DNA of 11,900 bases from Phoronis ovalis (Eukaryota; Phoronida; Phoronidae). The translations under genes were made by a program, and so were the position numbers. Each line of letters opens with the position of its first letter. The stretch's first letter is position 1. Where the stretch lies: positions 1 to 11,900 of the forward strand of contig JAOXYB010049336.1 in NCBI GenBank assembly GCA_028565635.1, given 5' to 3'. A model generated the notes under the pieces. It was not told the origin of the DNA. It saw only the letters and a list, made by a program, of their open reading frames with translations, and made no database searches. This document shows positions 8,849-11,900 of this stretch, in pieces.

Positions 8849-8865
8849 TTTCCTCGTCATTCCAG
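8849..8865 (+). other. 3' splice acceptor before TOB coding exon
   Basis: The pyrimidine-rich TTTCCTCGTCATTCCAG ends in AG at 8864-8865. A branch-point-like ATTAATAAC is about 30 nt upstream. The first exon base would be 8866, 18 nt before the ATG at 8884. Confidence 0.65.
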
Positions 8866-8883
8866 ATTGACTAACAGATAAAG

Positions 8884-9915
8884 ATGAACGTAGAAATCTC
8901 CGTCGCTTACAATTTCGTCGTATCATACCTCTTTAATAAGCTACCAAGAAGACGCGTAAACACTTTTGCTGAAGAGCTTGATAAGGGACTACAAAAGAAA
9001 TTTGAGGGGCACTGGTACCCAGAAAAACCCTTTAAAGGATCAGCTTATAGATGTATTCGCTTTTCTGGAGAAAACGTAGATCCAGTTGTTGAATTTGCTG
9101 CCGTTTGTAGCGGGTTGAATATCGAAGAAGTGAAATCATACCTGCCAGAAGATCTAAGTGTATGGGTGGATCCAGGTGAAGTTTCCTACAGAATTGGTGA
9201 AAAAGGAGTTGTGAAAATTTTGCATTCCGATAAGAAAGACAAAAAAGATGACAGTTCGTCTAATCTTGACAAAGAAATACAAGCTGCCAATAAGGGTTTT
9301 AACCCGGATGCTCAGTCATTCAAGCCTATTGATTCTCTTTCTTCAAGCATAAGCAACTTGAGCGTATCACCATCATCACCAACTAACAGAGGTTTGTGGG
9401 ATACGTCGCCAACTAATGGATTCAGTGCTAGCCCGCAACCATTCCTTCCTCGCCAACAACACAATCCGGTTACCATGACGACAGCTATGTTCGCTGCGAC
9501 TAAATTTGGATCGACAAAACTAAAATCATCAGCCAAAAGACCGAATCGTTTACCGACCGCACCTGAAATGAGGCAACGGCAAATGCTATCGCCAGGTATG
9601 TATCCTGCTCGACCTCGTTCACTATCCCCACGTGATCAAGCCATGGAAATTGCGCTGCAACAGCAACGCTTAATGGTGCTTCACCAACAGTATCAAGGTG
9701 GACTATCTCCAAATGGTGTATCTCCAGTTGTTTCGCCAGTATCTCCTGTTGGAGAGATGTTTGTCTCGCCACAAAACCTGTCTTTAGAAGTATCGTCTGC
9801 TTTGAACAATCAGCCAATCAACGGTACCCTGTCCCCTGATAATTCCATATCTATGATGGAGTTTGCTGCTATGGGTTATCCAAACCACTTCCAACATATG
9901 CTATTAGCAAATTAA
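8884..9915 (+). CDS. TOB: TOB-type BTG/TOB family antiproliferative protein (343 aa)
   Basis: TOB proteins bind the CAF1 (CNOT7/8) deadenylase of CCR4-NOT through the N-terminal APRO domain and poly(A)-binding protein through PAM2 motifs, promoting mRNA deadenylation and restraining proliferation. Residues 1-115 match this domain throughout: KLPRRRVN (19-26), box [18 protein letters not shown] (43-59) and box [23 protein letters not shown] (87-108, in part), with W94 equivalent to the CAF1-contacting W93 of human TOB1. A bipartite basic signal (RRR 22-24, KK 38-39) is kept. LDKEI (128-132) leads to one clear PAM2, [10 protein letters not shown] (139-148). [18 protein letters not shown] (197-214) is the TOB-specific block that separates TOB from BTG1-4. 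The rest is low-complexity, rich in Ser-Pro (12 SP pairs) and Gln (258-271), ending LLAN. The second vertebrate PAM2 is not seen. Length is close to human TOB proteins (about 345). The ATG has A at -3. One exon holds the entire coding region. Confidence 0.96.
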   Translation: MNVEISVAYNFVVSYLFNKLPRRRVNTFAEELDKGLQKKFEGHWYPEKPFKGSAYRCIRFSGENVDPVVEFAAVCSGLNIEEVKSYLPEDLSVWVDPGEVSYRIGEKGVVKILHSDKKDKKDDSSSNLDKEIQAANKGFNPDAQSFKPIDSLSSSISNLSVSPSSPTNRGLWDTSPTNGFSASPQPFLPRQQHNPVTMTTAMFAATKFGSTKLKSSAKRPNRLPTAPEMRQRQMLSPGMYPARPRSLSPRDQAMEIALQQQRLMVLHQQYQGGLSPNGVSPVVSPVSPVGEMFVSPQNLSLEVSSALNNQPINGTLSPDNSISMMEFAAMGYPNHFQHMLLAN

Positions 9916-10611
9916 GGTTGTTATTGTGGTTGTGACGTAATTTGAATATTGTATGAAACCGTGCTAAACAGTAGAAGACAAAAACTCTCGTTATATATCC
10001 CGGGGATAAATTTCTAAGTTATATGTATTTAAATCTGCATTTTTTATATTTTTGGTAGAATTTTGTATGAATTGCATGACAAACGAATTGACTTTCGTTT
10101 GTAGCTATATTTAACTTAAACGCTAATACTTCGCGTATCTGATTTGAAACCATGTTTTTTCTAACTCGTTGTTATGGACGCTGTCTGTGGTCTCTATAAT
10201 ATTTTGATTGTAAAAAAGAATTGCTGTATAAAACAGTCAGTTAAAATTGTACTTATTATTCTGTAATGTGTAAACAAGTGCATACAAATATTTTGTTGTG
10301 GTCATTTTTCTAAAGTTAAACTGGCGTATCGGGTAAATGTCTAAGCAGCCATAGATACAGATAACTGTTTATCATTTATATTGGAGTCACTTTTATTAGG
10401 ATTTTGTGTTACATTATATTCTATCAGGGCTCGTTATGTGTTTTATTCATGAAGGATGGTGACACATCGTATTAATATTTTTGGCAATTATGACATAGTC
10501 ATTTGCGCATAATTACTCTACCCGAGACGTACCTGTAGATAGGTATATTTGATAATATTAAATAGTTTGAACTCTGTGATACAGAAAAGGTTATTGTATG
10601 TTTATATTTAG

Positions 10612-10689
10612 TGTCGCAGTGAACTTTTTGTAAATATCCCGGGATATTTTTTTATATTCACTGACAATTTCAAATCAGTGTCTGCGACA
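10612..10689 (+). other. Potential three-way-junction RNA structure
   Basis: TGTCGCAG (10612-10619) pairs perfectly with CTGCGACA (10682-10689). Between them are two hairpins: the 18-bp palindrome AAATATCCCGGGATATTT (10632-10649) and CACTGA/TCAGTG (10659-10664 and 10675-10680). An alternative pairing, CAGTGAA (10618-10624 region) with TTCACTG (10657-10663), competes with these. If transcribed, the segment can fold as a closed three-stem junction or switch to the alternative. Whether it is conserved is unknown. Confidence 0.45.
10629..10636 (+). promoter_or_regulatory. Pumilio-type element TGTAAATA
   Basis: It matches the known Pumilio/PUF recognition sequence UGUANAUA in the sense orientation about 715 nt after the TOB stop. 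Its last five bases lie within the left arm of the hairpin at 10632-10649, so binding and folding would compete. The same 8-mer occurs several times elsewhere in this AT-rich window, so it may be coincidental. Confidence 0.35.
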
Positions 10690-10714
10690 GTAACCTATGT
10701 CACTAGTTGGTCCG

Positions 10715-10720
10715 ATTAAA
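10715..10720 (+). promoter_or_regulatory. Possible poly(A) signal ATTAAA (proximal)
   Basis: The commonest variant of AATAAA lies about 800 nt after the stop, followed by ACAGTTGTAATTA with only a modest GT content. It is a candidate for a shorter TOB transcript. Confidence 0.25.
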
Positions 10721-10805
10721 ATGTCACAGTTGTAATTAATCAAATCACACAATAGGTGACATTGTAACCGTCAGTTTGATATAGGGTGTTTGCAAAATGA
10801 AAATC

Positions 10806-10841
10806 AACGTCACATTAATGCGCAATGGAAGCAATGACGTT
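10806..10841. repeat. Inverted CRE-half-site pair AACGTCA / TGACGTT
   Basis: AACGTCA (10806-10812) and its exact reverse complement TGACGTT (10835-10841) are separated by 22 nt. They can form a 7-bp stem in RNA, or two opposed TGACG sites in DNA. Confidence 0.35.
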
Positions 10842-11264
10842 TTATTACGGTAATGAAGAACTCTTATTTGTGATTAGTAGTAGGCGTTTTACAACTTCTA
10901 CGTAAAGTAAAAGTTATAAAAACATAATGCTTCATCGTACCAAGGTTTAACAGGACCCATTGTACGAAATCAGTGATCCCGGGTCAGTGATTTGATATAT
11001 TGTGATGTCATATGCCAGGATATATACTTTTGATTTTACTGTGCAGTATAATCGTATGCAGCAGACCATAGCATATGCACCGTCAGCTTCCTGAGATAAT
11101 TAGTTAGCGATTTGTCTTGTGATCTTAATTCGTAACTGCTGTGTATCCCGGTGCAAGCTTTGTGCTAATATTAACCACTTTAAATTGAAGATTGATTTAA
11201 ACAGTGCATGTTAAAAGCAGGAGAAATGTGTATACTGTTAAGTCGACACTTTGCAATGGGTGCC

Positions 11265-11265
<1 letters not shown>

Positions 11266-11298
<33 letters not shown>

Positions 11299-11313
11299 GT
11301 GTGCGTGTGTGTG
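11266..11313 (+). repeat. (TG)n microsatellite, 48 bp
   Basis: An almost pure TG run is broken by C at 11294 and 11304. If inside the TOB 3' UTR it would give a GU-rich tract of the kind bound by CELF and TDP-43 proteins. An apparent 83-codon ORF across it (11204-11455) is an artefact of the repeat. Confidence 0.9.
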
Positions 11314-11704
11314 GACCGGGGTGTGGACATTTATATATTCACATTGTACTTTCCATAATCCACACTTCAGCATCTCTGTGAAATTACATAGGTTTCAACT
11401 GTGCAAACATTTTGTTAGCAGCACACTATACTTAATGCTGCCTATGAATTTCTAATTTGCTACTGGATTTGTTCTACATAACACGGACATACAAATTCAA
11501 ATTATGGCACATTTGCATGAATAAGCGTGTTTAGCTTTGAAAAAATCTTATGAGGTTGTCAAAATCAATTTTAGTCTGAGTCACTCGGAGATTTGAAATG
11601 TGATAGTATAACCTTCACAAGGTTAAAGCCAGAGACATTATTTTTTCACTTATTTAAAACATATATAGAGATTTAATATAAAATATAGGTTAACTTAATG
11701 ATAC

Positions 11705-11725
11705 TGACATTTCATATAAATGTCA
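11705..11725. repeat. 8-bp perfect hairpin with 5-nt loop
   Basis: TGACATTT, loop CATAT, AAATGTCA. It sits about 70 nt before the ATTAAA at 11791. Function is not known. Confidence 0.5.
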
Positions 11726-11790
11726 AATATGGTATTGGTATTATTTATATTTGGGTATATTGGTATATATTTTGTAAGATCTATTATAGT

Positions 11791-11796
11791 ATTAAA
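11791..11796 (+). promoter_or_regulatory. Possible poly(A) signal ATTAAA (distal)
   Basis: This ATTAAA is followed directly by TGGCTGTTTGGT and, further on, GTTGGTTTTT, which look like GT-rich downstream elements. It is the best poly(A) candidate for TOB inside the window and would give a 3' UTR of about 1.9 kb. Confidence 0.35.
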
Positions 11797-11900
11797 TGGC
11801 TGTTTGGTACTTTATTACTAATTGTCATCATTTTAAACGTTGGTTTTTAATGCTAGCTTTCATTAATAAGCCTAATCAGTTATAATTTTATGTATTTTAT

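Larger units (their letters stand above)
4201..8865 (+). other. TOB intron 1 (about 4.7 kb), no gene seen inside
   Basis: This is AT-rich intronic DNA with no recognisable protein or RNA gene on either strand. ORFs of 62-83 codons occur but fit chance. An 11-nt direct repeat, TAATATCTAGT, lies at 5108-5118 and 5128-5138. A candidate 27-nt cryptic exon is at 8151-8177 (TTTTTTACAG before it, CAG|GTA at its end). Other contents have their own entries: palindromes near 6300-6410, a hairpin at 6847-6880, tandem copies at 7982-8287 and a CRE at 8733-8740. Confidence 0.55.
9997..11151 (+). promoter_or_regulatory. Four dispersed ATCCCGG motifs
   Basis: The 7-mer ATCCCGG occurs at 9997-10003, 10636-10642, 10976-10982 and 11145-11151, and I found it nowhere else in the window. 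The first is in TATCCC-G-GGGATA (9996-10008), the second in an 18-bp palindrome (10632-10649), and the third lies between two direct copies of TCAGTGAT (10970-10977 and 10984-10991). In AT-rich DNA four copies of a motif with five G/C positions are unlikely by chance. The role is unknown. Confidence 0.45.
9916..11900 (+). other. Probable TOB 3' UTR and 3' flank
   Basis: This AT-rich sequence follows the TOB stop and holds no recognisable gene. There is no AATAAA anywhere in it. ATTAAA variants occur at 10557, 10715 and 11791, so the transcript end is uncertain and may lie up to or beyond the window edge. Long regulated 3' UTRs are known for vertebrate TOB genes. Several scattered ATTTA pentamers occur but are uninformative at this composition. 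Confidence 0.5.

Noticed and set aside
9312-9817. Two antisense ORFs (74 and 105 codons) inside the TOB coding region
   Set aside because: They are shadows of the strongly supported sense gene and show no recognisable features.
11204-11455. 83-codon ORF with a Val-Cys repeat
   Set aside because: The Val-Cys run is just the TG microsatellite read in frame. The flanks look non-coding.
1-11900. tRNA genes, CRISPR arrays, bacterial operons or viral genes
   Set aside because: I saw no tRNA B-box with cloverleaf, no regular spacer-repeat array, and no prokaryotic or viral gene content. The window is clearly animal genomic DNA.

Overview
This is a eukaryotic, metazoan window. It is AT-rich (roughly two thirds A+T by eye), with long non-coding stretches, GT-AG splice sites, degenerate repeats and two animal protein families. 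The organism looks like a non-insect invertebrate, probably marine (for example a lophotrochozoan or an invertebrate deuterostome); the phylum cannot be fixed from this sequence alone. Both recognisable genes lie on the + strand.

Layout: (1) Positions 1-305 hold the end of an intron and the last coding exon of a GH18 chitinase-family gene, followed by a 3' UTR with a good AATAAA signal at 678-683. (2) From about 700 to 4040 is intergenic DNA with three repeat blocks: a small inverted-repeat element (2404-2558), a T/G-rich degenerate array (2741-2945), and an element with a G/C-run head, a 9-bp hairpin, about 33-bp tandem units and an 18-bp palindrome (about 3205-3475). (3) At 4047-4200 is a textbook core promoter (TATA box, initiator 31 nt downstream) and a short non-coding first exon ending in a perfect GTAAGT donor. 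(4) Positions 4201-8865 form one 4.7-kb intron carrying palindromes, a diverged tandem duplication and a full CRE site. (5) Positions 8866-9915 hold the second exon, with the whole 343-residue coding region of a TOB-type BTG/TOB protein. (6) From 9916 to the window end is its probable long 3' UTR and flank, with a Pumilio-type site, strong inverted repeats, four copies of ATCCCGG and a GT microsatellite.

The two genes have no evident functional link. The chitinase end encodes the terminal part of a glycoside hydrolase with a hydrophobic C-terminal tail in place of a chitin-binding domain. TOB proteins are antiproliferative adaptors that bring the CCR4-NOT deadenylase to poly(A)-binding protein on mRNA. 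The inferred TOB transcript has an unusual leader of three short upstream ORFs, the last crossing the splice junction and stopping 2 nt before the main ATG. I found no clearly new multi-gene system. The best leads are the altered TOB C-terminal half, the uORF leader, and the motif and structure content of the TOB 3' region.
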